From assembly GCF_023634845.1 (NCBI RefSeq), contig NZ_JAMLJL010000001.1, positions 62,001-126,000 on the forward strand: a stretch of 64,000 nucleotides of DNA, in the 5' to 3' direction. The number at the start of each line of letters is the position of its first letter. Positions within the stretch are counted from its first letter, which is position 1. Source of the DNA: Flavobacterium amniphilum. GTDB taxonomy: Bacteria; Bacteroidota; Bacteroidia; Flavobacteriales; Flavobacteriaceae. Under the pieces are notes generated by a model. That model did not search any database. It saw only the letters and a list, made by a program, of their open reading frames with translations, and was not told where the DNA came from. Below, one piece after another: positions 18,589 to 27,568 of the stretch. Position numbers and translations under genes: made by a program.

Positions 18589-18903
18589 TTAAAACCAGGG
18601 TTTTTTATTTCCTTCCACAACATTTATAACGTATTGTTTGCTCCACACGAGCATTCCCCGTTTTCCTATTGCTGCTATTTTGTCTGTATCAGCGCCTTTA
18701 TTTACAGCCCACATAATCCATTTTGGTGTCATTACTTTCCAGTAAATCCAACCTAAGAACACTCCGATAATAATGGTCCCTTTCGGATCTTTCAATAAAA
18801 GGCCCAACAAGGCCGAAGAACCTATTATGATGGCTATTACCGGCAGGTTAACCAGGAGTTGCCCCCGTAATGCAATTTGGAAATCTGTCAGTTTCTTTTC
18901 CAT
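18589..18903 (-). CDS. Small membrane protein of unknown function
   Basis: 104 residues with two hydrophobic helices (about 17-37 and 43-60), a WIYWKVMTPKWIMWAV stretch and a polar C-terminus ending NKKPWF. No family recognised with confidence. Lies between the DUF4286 gene and rsmA on the same strand, flanked on both sides by short repeat elements, so it may share their transcript. Confidence 0.7.
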   Translation of the reverse strand: MEKKLTDFQIALRGQLLVNLPVIAIIIGSSALLGLLLKDPKGTIIIGVFLGWIYWKVMTPKWIMWAVNKGADTDKIAAIGKRGMLVWSKQYVINVVEGNKKPWF

Positions 18904-18970
18904 TTTTAGATTATTAGATTGTCCGATTATCCGATTGTCCGACTCATCTAATAATCGGATAATCTGAAAA
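18904..18970. repeat. Inverted repeat built from TTAGATT / CCGATTAT units
   Basis: Contains GATTATCCGATT and its exact complement AATCGGATAATC, flanked by TTAGATTATTAGATT and ATCTAATAATC. Forms an imperfect hairpin in the gap between two minus-strand genes. Similar in style to the arrays at 16270 and 19287. Confidence 0.75.
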
Positions 18971-18974
18971 TCTA

Positions 18975-19286
18975 TTAATGTTCGCTGATTAATTCCAGTT
19001 CGGTTCGGAAAGCCAGCATTTTGTCACCAAAAAGCCTGAATCCTTCTTCACGCAGTCTTGGTGCGTCTTCGTCGTAATAACGCTGTAAGGTTTCTTTACA
19101 GTCGGTTGTATATTGAACAGAATAGGTTATTCCGCCCATTTCTTCTTCCACCAATACTTTAACCAATCGTGCGGATGTGAATTTTCCTGTTGCCAGTACA
19201 TCAGCAATGTGTTTGTTTTGCATCCAATCCATCCACTGATCGTGAACACTTTCGTGGATATTTATTGTTACGTTATAGATAATCAT
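18975..19286 (-). CDS. DUF4286 family protein
   Basis: 103 residues with the DUF4286 ferredoxin-like pattern: MIIYNVTINIH at the start, WMQNKHI, GGITYSVQY, and YYDEDAPRLREEG near the end. Small cytoplasmic alpha/beta protein of unknown function, widespread in Bacteroidota, often near serS/rsmA as here. Confidence 0.88.
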   Translation of the reverse strand: MIIYNVTINIHESVHDQWMDWMQNKHIADVLATGKFTSARLVKVLVEEEMGGITYSVQYTTDCKETLQRYYDEDAPRLREEGFRLFGDKMLAFRTELELISEH

Positions 19287-19385
19287 TTTTTTTTAGATTA
19301 TTAGACTCCTTAGATTATTAGACTTCTTAGATTCTTTAGAATTTATCTATTTTCTAAGAAGTCTAAGTAGTCTAAGCCAGTCTAT
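19287..19385. repeat. Second 9-bp-unit inverted array
   Basis: Left half TTAGATTAT, TAGACTCC, TTAGATTAT, TAGACTTC; right half TTCTAAGA, AGTCTAAGT, AGTCTAAGC. Same unit family as 16270-16421 and, like it, a fold-back structure that fills an intergenic gap. Confidence 0.85.
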
Positions 19386-21230
19386 TTATAAATTAGTATC
19401 TCCTCTAAGTTTTCTGAAGTTATTCCTAGCGTCTACAAAGTAAATACTATCTTGGTGATTGAACAAGATTTTTTCATATAAACTCTTCGCTTTTTCGTTA
19501 TCGTTTAAGTATTTCCGGTAGATCTCGGCTGCGAAGAACAATGCTTCGTCGATGTAGATATCTTCCGGGAACCTGTCGATTATTTGTTGGTAGTATGTTA
19601 ACGCCTGTTGGTAATCCTTTTGTTTCTCATAGATTTTACCAATTTGCAGTAAAGTTTCATCTTCAATGCTTTGGTCTTTGTGTTGTTGCAGGATTGTTTT
19701 AAACTGCTCGAGTGCTTCGGTATTTTTATTCTGATACGACAGGAAATCAGCCCGTGCGAATTTCTTTAAAGCCACCTGTGTTGAATCTTCTACCGTATTA
19801 TCTGAAATCAGTAAGAACAACTGCAAGGCATCATTGGCAATTAACTGCGAAGCCGAAGATTTCAAAACCTTGAACTGTTGCTGTGCCCAGTCGAAATCAC
19901 CTTTATAGTAACTTGCTTTGGCCATTTTAAGGCTTGCCTGGTGTGCGATTTCATCGTTAGACAAATCCTCTTCCACCTGTGCATAATAAATGATGGACTG
20001 GTTGAACTTTTCATTGAGCAACAATACATCTGCCAGTTCCAGTTTGATTTGTGCTTTTTGGTATAGATCTAATGGAAGCTCGAGTGCTTTTGTTAACGTT
20101 TCTTTCGCCGGTTCGAACTGTTTCAGGTAAAAGGCATCAAAATGCGCTTTTTGAACCTGCAGCTGAATCGTGCGGTTAGACGTTCCGAATTGCTGTAACA
20201 GTTGGCTTATTTTTGTTTGTATCACTGGATAAGTAGCCGGCGTTGCCTTTTCGATATCCAATTTCAAGACGGCACAGTTCACGTTTATCAAAATATCACT
20301 GTCCTGTGTATTGGCCAGGACGAATTCCAGGATTTCCCGTTCGGTTTCCGTTTCATTTTCATCTGAAGCCAATCGTGCCAATGTGAGTATATTACTGAAA
20401 TTATCCGGATTGCGTTTGAAAATCGCTTTTTCCTGAATGAAAGCCTTTCCGTATTCTTTTTGTTGGACGAAGAACCAACTCATGAACTGATTCCAGAACA
20501 AATCCTGGTTTTTTTGTGTACGGATAAGCAAAGCCTTTCGCAGGTAATCGGCAAAAACCTTGCTGTGGTCTTCTGCGAGAAAGCGGTTTAGCTGATTTTG
20601 AACCAGTAATAGATTATTTGGGTATTTATAACCATAATCGATTAACGAATCGATCATCAGGTCAAATTTCCCAAGCTGTCCGTGGAGTAATGCAATTTGA
20701 TAATCAAAGTTATTATTCGGATTCAGTTTCTGACCTAATGTGTACGCTTCAATTGCCTGCGGGATGAGGACTTTTATTTCAAACTCACGCGCGACTCCGT
20801 ATACATTATTCGAATTTTCTTCGATTTTATCCAGTGCCAGTTTGTAGTTTTTCTGCGCTTTATCCAGTTGGTTCTGCAATTGGTAATTATAGCCCAATTC
20901 GACATAAAGCTGTGCCGCTTTAGTGCGGTCCAATTTAGTTTTTATGGTATTTTCCGCCTTTACGAAATCCTTAAGCTGCTGGTAGCAGGCAATTAATTTC
21001 TGGAAATGCTGATGGTTATTGGGTTGGGATCTGAGTAAGTCTTCATAGATCAGAACCGCTTTATCGAATTCCCCCCGGTCGAAATAGTTTTGGGCCAGGT
21101 ATTCGTTACCGCCTCCCTGCTGTTGTATGTGCGCCTGTGGATTTCCACCCGGCGGCGGCGTAACCGTATACGTTTGCCCAAAAGCGATTCCGCTTAACAG
21201 CAATGCGACGATTTGAACAGTATTTCTCAT
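19386..21230 (-). CDS. Secreted TPR-repeat protein
   Basis: 614 residues from the ATG at 21228-21230; an extension by five codons would need a TTG start and spoil the signal peptide (RNTVQIVALLLSGIAFGQ). TPR units recur through the protein (e.g. AQNYFDRGEFDKAVLIYEDL near 50, QIGKIYEKQKDYQQALTYY near 535). It is a periplasmic helical scaffold, likely a protein-interaction platform. Partner unknown. Located between DUF4286 and serS on the same strand. Confidence 0.85.
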   Translation of the reverse strand: MRNTVQIVALLLSGIAFGQTYTVTPPPGGNPQAHIQQQGGGNEYLAQNYFDRGEFDKAVLIYEDLLRSQPNNHQHFQKLIACYQQLKDFVKAENTIKTKLDRTKAAQLYVELGYNYQLQNQLDKAQKNYKLALDKIEENSNNVYGVAREFEIKVLIPQAIEAYTLGQKLNPNNNFDYQIALLHGQLGKFDLMIDSLIDYGYKYPNNLLLVQNQLNRFLAEDHSKVFADYLRKALLIRTQKNQDLFWNQFMSWFFVQQKEYGKAFIQEKAIFKRNPDNFSNILTLARLASDENETETEREILEFVLANTQDSDILINVNCAVLKLDIEKATPATYPVIQTKISQLLQQFGTSNRTIQLQVQKAHFDAFYLKQFEPAKETLTKALELPLDLYQKAQIKLELADVLLLNEKFNQSIIYYAQVEEDLSNDEIAHQASLKMAKASYYKGDFDWAQQQFKVLKSSASQLIANDALQLFLLISDNTVEDSTQVALKKFARADFLSYQNKNTEALEQFKTILQQHKDQSIEDETLLQIGKIYEKQKDYQQALTYYQQIIDRFPEDIYIDEALFFAAEIYRKYLNDNEKAKSLYEKILFNHQDSIYFVDARNNFRKLRGDTNL

Positions 21231-21358
21231 GGGTATAAAAAACAATGTACTAAGGTAGTAATAATTTTACCACATTAGTACATCTTAAGTTTTTGTTTAA
21301 CGTTTGACATTCCATGTCCCCGATCATTTTTTTACAAAAATCACCCGAGCAGACGGAG

Positions 21359-22630
21359 TTAGTTTATAATATCAAACCCGGTGTATTTGCGCAATACTTC
21401 AGGAATAACGATTCCTTCCGGTGTTTGGTAATTTTCGATGATTCCGGCAAGAACACGAGGTAATGCCAATGAACTTCCGTTTAACGTGTGCGCCAATTGT
21501 GTTTTACCGTCTTTCCCTTTGAAACGTAATTTCAAACGGTTTGCCTGGAACGTTTCGAAATTAGACACTGATGAAATTTCCAACCAACGGTCCTGTGCTG
21601 TTGAGAACACTTCGAAATCGTAAGTCAATGCCGAAGCAAATCCCATATCACCACCACATAAACGTAAGATACGGAACGGTAGTTTTAATTCACGCATGAT
21701 TTCTTTTACGTGTTCCACCATACCGTTTAAGGCTTCGTGAGATTTTTCAGGGTGTTCGATACGAACGATTTCTACTTTATCAAACTGGTGCAAACGGTTT
21801 AACCCGCGTACGTGAGCTCCCCATGAACCTGCTTCACGACGGAAACAAGGTGTGTAACCTGTAACCGTAACAGGCAATTCACTTTCCTGTAAGATTACAT
21901 CACGGTAGATGTTAGTTACCGGAACCTCAGCAGTAGGGATTAAATACAAATCGTCTTTTGCATCGTGGTACATTTGTCCGTCTTTGTCCGGTAATTGTCC
22001 GGTTCCGTAAGCAGAAGCTTCGTTTACCAGGTGTGGCACCTGAACTTCCTGGTAACCGGCATCGGTATTTTTATCTAAGAAGTACGAAATCAAGGCACGT
22101 TGTAATTTGGCTCCTTTTCCTTTGTATACAGGGAAACCCGGAGCAGTGATTTTAGTACCCAATTCGAAATCGATGATATCGTATTTTTTGATTAATTCCC
22201 AGTGTGGCAATGCACCTTCGTGCAATACCGGGATTTCACCTTCTTCAAAAACATTTTCGTTATCGTCTGCTGTTTTTCCTTTCGGAACGATGGCAGTCGG
22301 TGTATTTGGCAATTTGTACAATTCCAGTGTCAGTTCATCTGAAACCGTATTCAAAACTTCAGAAAGTTCCTTTCCTTTTTCGCGGAACTGTGTCGATTTT
22401 TCCTTCAGGATTTCAGCTTTTGCCTTTTCCCCTGATTTCATTAAAGCACCAATGTCTTTGGACAGTTTATTGGATTCGGCTAAAATGTTATCTAATTCCA
22501 CTTGTGTTGCACGACGTTTTTCGTCTAATGCAATTACAGAATCAACTATAGCGGTTGCATCAAAATTTCTTTTGGCCAACGCCTTAATCACTTCTTCCCT
22601 TTTTTCCCTAATAACTGCGATTTGTAACAT
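21359..22630 (-). CDS. serS: Serine--tRNA ligase
   Basis: 423 residues from ATG 22628-22630. An N-terminal coiled-coil tRNA-binding arm (about 30-105) precedes the class II catalytic core. Motif 2 is in PCFRREAGSWG and motif 3 in LNGSSLALPRVLAGIIENYQ. It charges tRNA-Ser. The longer reading frame to 22654 is rejected because a TAAATTTG promoter box at 22652-22659 would put the transcription start inside it, and because family members begin MLQ. Confidence 0.97.
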   Translation of the reverse strand: MLQIAVIREKREEVIKALAKRNFDATAIVDSVIALDEKRRATQVELDNILAESNKLSKDIGALMKSGEKAKAEILKEKSTQFREKGKELSEVLNTVSDELTLELYKLPNTPTAIVPKGKTADDNENVFEEGEIPVLHEGALPHWELIKKYDIIDFELGTKITAPGFPVYKGKGAKLQRALISYFLDKNTDAGYQEVQVPHLVNEASAYGTGQLPDKDGQMYHDAKDDLYLIPTAEVPVTNIYRDVILQESELPVTVTGYTPCFRREAGSWGAHVRGLNRLHQFDKVEIVRIEHPEKSHEALNGMVEHVKEIMRELKLPFRILRLCGGDMGFASALTYDFEVFSTAQDRWLEISSVSNFETFQANRLKLRFKGKDGKTQLAHTLNGSSLALPRVLAGIIENYQTPEGIVIPEVLRKYTGFDIIN

Positions 22631-22651
22631 GACTTTAATTTTATACGAACG

Positions 22652-22659
22652 CAAATTTA
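22652..22659 (-). promoter_or_regulatory. -7 promoter box of serS
   Basis: Minus strand TAAATTTG (TAnnTTTG) 21 bp before the ATG at 22630; decides the start codon. Confidence 0.55.
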
Positions 22660-22741
22660 ATGATTTTTGCTTTCGTTAAACGGAAATAATCAATGACAGA
22701 GAGGAAAAGCCAAAATTACTTTGCAAAACCTCGGTCATGAA

Positions 22742-23965
22742 TTAAAAATACGTTGAAATTCCGATGCTGAAACCGTCAGTGGTTGCCGGTGGGTTTTTCA
22801 GGATATCCCTTTGTTTCTGGAAGCGGTAATTTAAACGGATAACTGTTTGAGCGGTAGGCCTGAAACTTACTGCCGGCATGATGCTCCATACATCTTCCCC
22901 GATGTCTCCTCCCGTTTCGCGGAATGAACCCACGTTCCAGTCGACATATTCAAAGCGGCACGCTACATTTAACTGTGCGTTTTCCCAGTCCAGCATTCTT
23001 CTTTTCAGGACAGGCTGTACGATATCAACAAATCCTCCATGCTGTTTGCTTCCGAACTGCTGGCCGTATGTACTTGGCACATCGACATGAATCCATGCCC
23101 ATTCCCCGGTGATAAAGGTTTTCACTTTAGGTAATGTTGAGTTGAAGTCAACCGCAACAACATCTACCCTTCTTTTCTTGTCGATAATCATCCCGTCATC
23201 CTGGAATTTATTGTAAACCCCGCCCATGTATGACAAACCGATTTCCCCTATTTTACTGTTTCTCACTGCCAATTTACCCGTGAACAGAGGTTCCCCGCTA
23301 TTGATCTCCTCGAAGCGTTCCGGGTTTTCTTTGGCAGCAGGTAAGAATGTTTTATTTTCGGTGTTTTCAATAATGGAATTATCGAAACTTCCTGACAAAT
23401 ACATTTCATATCCGAACATCCAGTTGGACGTATATTTTTTTCCGTACAAACCAACTCCCGAATTACTGAAAGTACCCGGAAGCATTTGTGTAGCTGATAT
23501 TGGACGATCGGTAAACTCCCATTTCGGTCCGTCGTGGTTTTGGTTGAAAGAACCGATTGGATTTAAAATAATACCTGCGCGGAGGTTTGCCAGTGGATGG
23601 AATTCGACATCAACCGAAGCAAATTCCAATGCTATTTCTTTTCCACCGTCTTCAAATTCAATTTCACTTAAAAATTTAACCCTTTTACTGATTGCAGAAG
23701 AAATAAAAACCGACATTCTTCTAGCTTGGAACTGATGTCCTTCTGAGACACCGTCTGTGGTCATTTTCTGCCAGTTGGTTTCCACATACCCACCGATGGA
23801 TACCGGTATTTTTGAAAAACTCATGGACGGTCTATTGTAGACTGCATCCATATTTAAGGCTTGTTTTATAGTATCTTTTACCGGTTTCTTTAACAAACTC
23901 GGGTCAATCTGTGCATTCGAAGAAAAAGAAATTAAAGTAATTATACTGATGTAGAGCAATCTCAT
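22742..23965 (-). CDS. Outer-membrane porin, phosphate-selective porin (OprO/OprP)-like
   Basis: 407 residues with signal peptide (ends SSNAQ) and terminal Phe (GISTYF) typical of outer-membrane barrels. Strand patterns run from about 55 to 407: VSIGGYVETNWQK, FQARRMSVFIS, VKFLSEIEFEDG, LRAGIILNPIGSFNQNHDGP. This resembles OprO/P-like porins of Bacteroidota. Substrate not known. Third gene of the cytochrome/Rieske/porin operon, with a 4-bp overlap with the Rieske gene. Confidence 0.82.
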   Translation of the reverse strand: MRLLYISIITLISFSSNAQIDPSLLKKPVKDTIKQALNMDAVYNRPSMSFSKIPVSIGGYVETNWQKMTTDGVSEGHQFQARRMSVFISSAISKRVKFLSEIEFEDGGKEIALEFASVDVEFHPLANLRAGIILNPIGSFNQNHDGPKWEFTDRPISATQMLPGTFSNSGVGLYGKKYTSNWMFGYEMYLSGSFDNSIIENTENKTFLPAAKENPERFEEINSGEPLFTGKLAVRNSKIGEIGLSYMGGVYNKFQDDGMIIDKKRRVDVVAVDFNSTLPKVKTFITGEWAWIHVDVPSTYGQQFGSKQHGGFVDIVQPVLKRRMLDWENAQLNVACRFEYVDWNVGSFRETGGDIGEDVWSIMPAVSFRPTAQTVIRLNYRFQKQRDILKNPPATTDGFSIGISTYF

Positions 23966-24402
23966 TTTAAAGATATTTTTAGGGAATTATTGTCAATTGT
24001 AACCGGGAATTTGCGCAGTTCTTTTTCTGCCGGTCCGGATTCAACCATCCCTTTGTTACTGAATTCGCTACCGTGTGCGGCACATTGCAGTTTATCGCCA
24101 AACACTTGGAGTTCGGCACCCTGATGTGTACAAAGCATAAACAAAGCACTGTAATTTTGTGCATCAAAACGGTAGACGCAAATTGGCGCTTTCAAAATAT
24201 CATGATGAACAATTATGTATTTTCTATATTCGACACCATTATCTTTTCTGATTTCAAAATCCTTCAAATCAACAATCAAATCAGAATCTTTGATCTCACC
24301 GTTAATTCCTTGTGTAGAACTACAACCCTGAAGTAATGTAACTCCTGTTATTCCTGCCAGACATCCCAGTCCACAGGTTTTTAAAAATTGTTTTCTATTC
24401 AT
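23962..24402 (-). CDS. Rieske [2Fe-2S] lipoprotein
   Basis: 146 residues. N-terminus MNRKQFLKTCGLGCLAG with a lipobox ending LQGC, so probably membrane-anchored in the periplasm. The cluster-binding motifs are CTHQG (about 93) and CAAHGS (about 108), the C-x-H ... C-x-x-H pattern with two Cys and two His. An electron carrier, most likely paired with the diheme cytochrome upstream (2-bp gap). Confidence 0.9.
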   Translation of the reverse strand: MNRKQFLKTCGLGCLAGITGVTLLQGCSSTQGINGEIKDSDLIVDLKDFEIRKDNGVEYRKYIIVHHDILKAPICVYRFDAQNYSALFMLCTHQGAELQVFGDKLQCAAHGSEFSNKGMVESGPAEKELRKFPVTIDNNSLKISLK

Positions 24403-24404
24403 AA

Positions 24405-25604
24405 TTACAAAGATTCGATGAATTTGATTAATGCTTTCTTTTCAGTCTGTGAAAGGTTATTGAACCCGTTTTTACTGTTGGCCGCTTCACCGCCGTGCAT
24501 CTGGATTGCTTCTTCAATGCTTCGGGCGCGTCCGTCATGCAGTAAAAAATAGCTTCCTCCCTGAGATGATTTTGCCAGTCCGATTCCCCATAAAGGCGGT
24601 GTACGCCATTCGGATGTTTTAGCAGAACCTTCCGTATAACCATCATTCAGACCACTTCCCATATCATGCAACAACAAATCGGTATAAGGAGCAAACGTTT
24701 TATTTGACAACGCTGCAATTGGAGAATAACCGGTTGTTAACGAAGGTTTATGACACGAAGCACACTGGATCTGGCTGAACAGGTTTTTACCCTGAACCAC
24801 AGCCGGATCATTTGGTGTTCTCTGGATTGGCGCTTTCAATACTTTTAAATAGAAAACCAAATCGTTTACCGTACTTGTTGGTACTTCAGGATCAATTTCC
24901 TCATGCGAATACACATCATACGGGTTATACATAGAGGTAATTCCCATGTCCTGATTGTATGCATTGGTTGTTTGGTGTAATAAATCGTACGCAGCTGCTT
25001 TTTTACCAAAACGTCCTATGTATTTTCCGTTTTGCTCAATAGCATCCTGTGGTGCTGTTGAAAATGAAGGTTTGTCGATCCAGTTTGGCACACCTGAAAT
25101 CCCGTCACTGTCCTGATCGTTAGGATCAGCCATGGCTAAAATAGCAGCATCGGTTACATATTGTAAAAAACCTAAACCGGTATTTGCCGGAGGCGTGAAT
25201 TTAGAAAATGTAGCACCAAAAGGAATTTGTTCCGGCATAAAACCCGGTAAAGCCCTGTTTTGCAATTGCGGTCCACCCTGTTCAAGAAAATGATTACCTG
25301 TTTCGTCAATTTGCCCGAAACGCGTTAACGTTGTTGAAGGATGACCTTTCCCATCCCCTGCGTGACAGCTGATACAACTGGTAGCAACAAATATTGACCC
25401 AAGGCCTGTTTCTCTGGTAAAAACTTCATTAAAAGCAACATCACCTTTTAAAAAACGAGCTGATTCTTCATGGGTTAAACCCTCAATCGTACCATCCAGA
25501 ACTTCATTATCAGCAGGTATTTCGGTATAGGTATCTTCACAAGATACAAATACTGTAAGTAAAAGAATACAAAGTGTTTCTTTTACCAAAATTACTGTTT
25601 TCAT
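24405..25604 (-). CDS. Diheme cytochrome, di-heme oxidoreductase (DUF1111) family
   Basis: 399 residues with lipoprotein signal (VFVSC). Two c-type heme sites, CISCH (about 77) and CASCH (about 280). Further signatures NRALPGFMPEQIPFGATFS, GISGVPNW, RFGKKA, EWRTPPLWGIGL and FLLHDGRARSIEEAI are those of the di-heme oxidoreductase (DUF1111) family, related to MauG/peroxidases. Substrate unknown; bacterial members are often linked to metal uptake or stress. First gene of a three-gene operon, divergent from mntH. Confidence 0.9.
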   Translation of the reverse strand: MKTVILVKETLCILLLTVFVSCEDTYTEIPADNEVLDGTIEGLTHEESARFLKGDVAFNEVFTRETGLGSIFVATSCISCHAGDGKGHPSTTLTRFGQIDETGNHFLEQGGPQLQNRALPGFMPEQIPFGATFSKFTPPANTGLGFLQYVTDAAILAMADPNDQDSDGISGVPNWIDKPSFSTAPQDAIEQNGKYIGRFGKKAAAYDLLHQTTNAYNQDMGITSMYNPYDVYSHEEIDPEVPTSTVNDLVFYLKVLKAPIQRTPNDPAVVQGKNLFSQIQCASCHKPSLTTGYSPIAALSNKTFAPYTDLLLHDMGSGLNDGYTEGSAKTSEWRTPPLWGIGLAKSSQGGSYFLLHDGRARSIEEAIQMHGGEAANSKNGFNNLSQTEKKALIKFIESL

Positions 25605-25610
25605 TTGTAG

Positions 25611-25649
25611 AAATTAAATTTTAGACAAAGCTAAAAATTAAATTTTAGA
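25611..25649. promoter_or_regulatory. Candidate metal-regulator operator with 24-bp direct repeat
   Basis: The 15-mer AAATTAAATTTTAGA occurs twice without mismatch (25611-25625, 25635-25649), 24 bp apart. The palindrome TTTTAG-N6-CTAAAA sits at 25619-25636. The site lies between the divergent cytochrome operon and mntH and overlaps the minus-strand -7 box TAGCTTTG (25626-25633). DtxR-type operators are often TTAG/CTAA palindromes, so binding by the neighbouring regulator is plausible but unproved. Confidence 0.55.
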
Positions 25650-25665
25650 TAGCAAATATTTTAAT

Positions 25666-25673
25666 TAAATTTG
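25666..25673 (+). promoter_or_regulatory. -7 box of mntH
   Basis: TAAATTTG, 21 bp before the ATG at 25695; no clear -33 box, which is replaced by the putative operator. Confidence 0.55.
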
Positions 25674-25694
25674 CCTTAACCAATTATAATAGAA

Positions 25695-27566
25695 ATGAGT
25701 AAATCATTAGAAGAAGTCCACGAATCGGTTTCGACTCAAAATAAAACATCGATATTCAGAAAAATCCTTGCCTTTTTCGGTCCTGCTTATCTTATTAGTG
25801 TGGGTTATATGGATCCCGGAAACTGGGCAACCGATTTAGCCGGCGGAAGTCAGTTTGGTTATGCTTTGATCTGGGTACTGTTGATGAGTAACATCATGGC
25901 ATTGCTTTTACAGAGTTTGAGCGCAAGACTGGGAATTGTGACCCAACGTGATTTAGCACAGGCTTCCAGGGAAACCTATTCTAAATTTGTAAACTATGTT
26001 CTTTATTTCTTAGCAGAAATTGCCATTGCTGCCTGTGATTTAGCTGAAGTTTTGGGTATGGCCATCGGATTGAATTTACTCTTTGACATTTCGCTTATCA
26101 ATGGTGTATTCATTACTGTATTAGACACATTCTTATTACTCTTCCTCATTAATAAAGGAATACGCAAGATGGAAGCCTTCATTATTGCATTAGTAGCCAT
26201 CATCGGATTTTCATTTGTATTTGAAATGATATTTGCGCAACCTGAAGTAAGTAAGATAATTTCAGGATTAGTTCCTTCATTACCGAATGATACTGCTTTA
26301 TATATTGCTATCGGTATTATTGGAGCGACTGTTATGCCTCACAATTTATACCTCCATTCCTCTTTGGTACAAACACGGAAGTTTGACCGCAGTAAAGAAG
26401 GTGTCAAACAAGCTTTAAAATACAACTTCATTGATTCGACCATTGCCTTAAACCTCGCTTTTTTTGTAAATGCGGCTATTTTAATCCTGGCGGCAGCCAC
26501 CTTTCACAAAAACGGCTATTTTGAAGTAGCCGAAATACAGGATGCCCACCAACTCTTAGCGCCTTTATTAGGCACCAAATGGGCACCAATCTTATTTGCA
26601 GTAGCCTTGATTGCGGCCGGGCAAAGTTCGACCATAACCGGAACACTGGCCGGACAAATCATTATGGAAGGCTACCTGAATTTACGCATCCAGCCATGGG
26701 TACGACGCATCTTAACCCGTTTGATTGCTATTGTTCCGGCGGTTATTGTGATTTCGATTTTCGGTGAAAGCGTTACCGGAAAACTATTGATTTTAAGTCA
26801 GGTAATTTTGAGTTTACAGTTAGGTTTTGCCATTATTCCGTTGATTCATTTTGTAAGTGATAAAACCAAAATGAAAGGATTCCATATTTCCAGACCCACA
26901 CAAATTGCAGCCTGGATAATTGCTACCACCATTGTTTCACTGAATGCCAAATTAGTTTATTCGGAAATAGTTAATTTACTGGAATCATCAGAAAATCCGG
27001 TAATTCTTTGGTTCACGGTTGTTCCATTGGCAATAAGCTTTTTAATTCTTTTACTATATATTGTTTTCAAGCCTTTTATATCCAAATCGAAAGCAGATAT
27101 TCAAAATCATTCACCTCATAACCTGAAATTAAAATTTACCACTTCAGAAGCACATTCCAAAAAAGACATTGCGATTCTGGTCGATTTTTCGAATGCAGAT
27201 GAAGCGGCGATTAACCATGCCTTTGAATTAGGCGGAACAGAGGCAAAATACACCCTGATCCACGTAGTGGAAACAGTGGGCGCCATGATTTACGGTGACG
27301 ATATTGAAGATTGCGAGACGACTATCGACGAAAAGCTTTTAAAAGAATACGAGCAAATGCTGAACGACAAAGGATTCAAAGTTGTGAGTATTTTAGGCTT
27401 CGGAAAACCGGACAAATCGATTCCAAAGATCATCAACGAAGGCACTTACGATATTTTAGTGATGGGAACCCACGGTCATACCGGAATAAGTGATTTGCTT
27501 TTTGGCACAACAGTTGATAAATTGCGCCATCAAATCTCGATTCCGTTATTTATCGTAAAAAATTAA
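25695..27566 (+). CDS. mntH: Nramp-family Mn2+/Fe2+ transporter fused to a universal stress (UspA) domain
   Basis: 623 residues, longer than the usual 400-450. Residues about 20-460 are an Nramp transporter with about 11 membrane helices. The metal-site motifs are MDPGNWATDL in helix 1 and TVMPHNLYLHSS in helix 6. Residues about 480-623 are a cytoplasmic UspA domain ending in the nucleotide-binding pattern GTHGHTGISDLLFGTT and PLFIVKN. It takes up Mn2+/Fe2+ with protons; the Usp domain may sense ATP or stress. The DtxR regulator gene follows after 2 bp. Confidence 0.93.
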   Translation: MSKSLEEVHESVSTQNKTSIFRKILAFFGPAYLISVGYMDPGNWATDLAGGSQFGYALIWVLLMSNIMALLLQSLSARLGIVTQRDLAQASRETYSKFVNYVLYFLAEIAIAACDLAEVLGMAIGLNLLFDISLINGVFITVLDTFLLLFLINKGIRKMEAFIIALVAIIGFSFVFEMIFAQPEVSKIISGLVPSLPNDTALYIAIGIIGATVMPHNLYLHSSLVQTRKFDRSKEGVKQALKYNFIDSTIALNLAFFVNAAILILAAATFHKNGYFEVAEIQDAHQLLAPLLGTKWAPILFAVALIAAGQSSTITGTLAGQIIMEGYLNLRIQPWVRRILTRLIAIVPAVIVISIFGESVTGKLLILSQVILSLQLGFAIIPLIHFVSDKTKMKGFHISRPTQIAAWIIATTIVSLNAKLVYSEIVNLLESSENPVILWFTVVPLAISFLILLLYIVFKPFISKSKADIQNHSPHNLKLKFTTSEAHSKKDIAILVDFSNADEAAINHAFELGGTEAKYTLIHVVETVGAMIYGDDIEDCETTIDEKLLKEYEQMLNDKGFKVVSILGFGKPDKSIPKIINEGTYDILVMGTHGHTGISDLLFGTTVDKLRHQISIPLFIVKN

Positions 27567-27568
27567 CC

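Noticed and set aside
21359..22654. Longer SerRS with eight extra N-terminal residues
   Set aside because: The serS -7 box overlaps the upstream start, and the family starts at MLQ.
22107..22679. 190-residue plus-strand frame opposite serS
   Set aside because: Antisense shadow of serS, with low-complexity Ser/Phe content.
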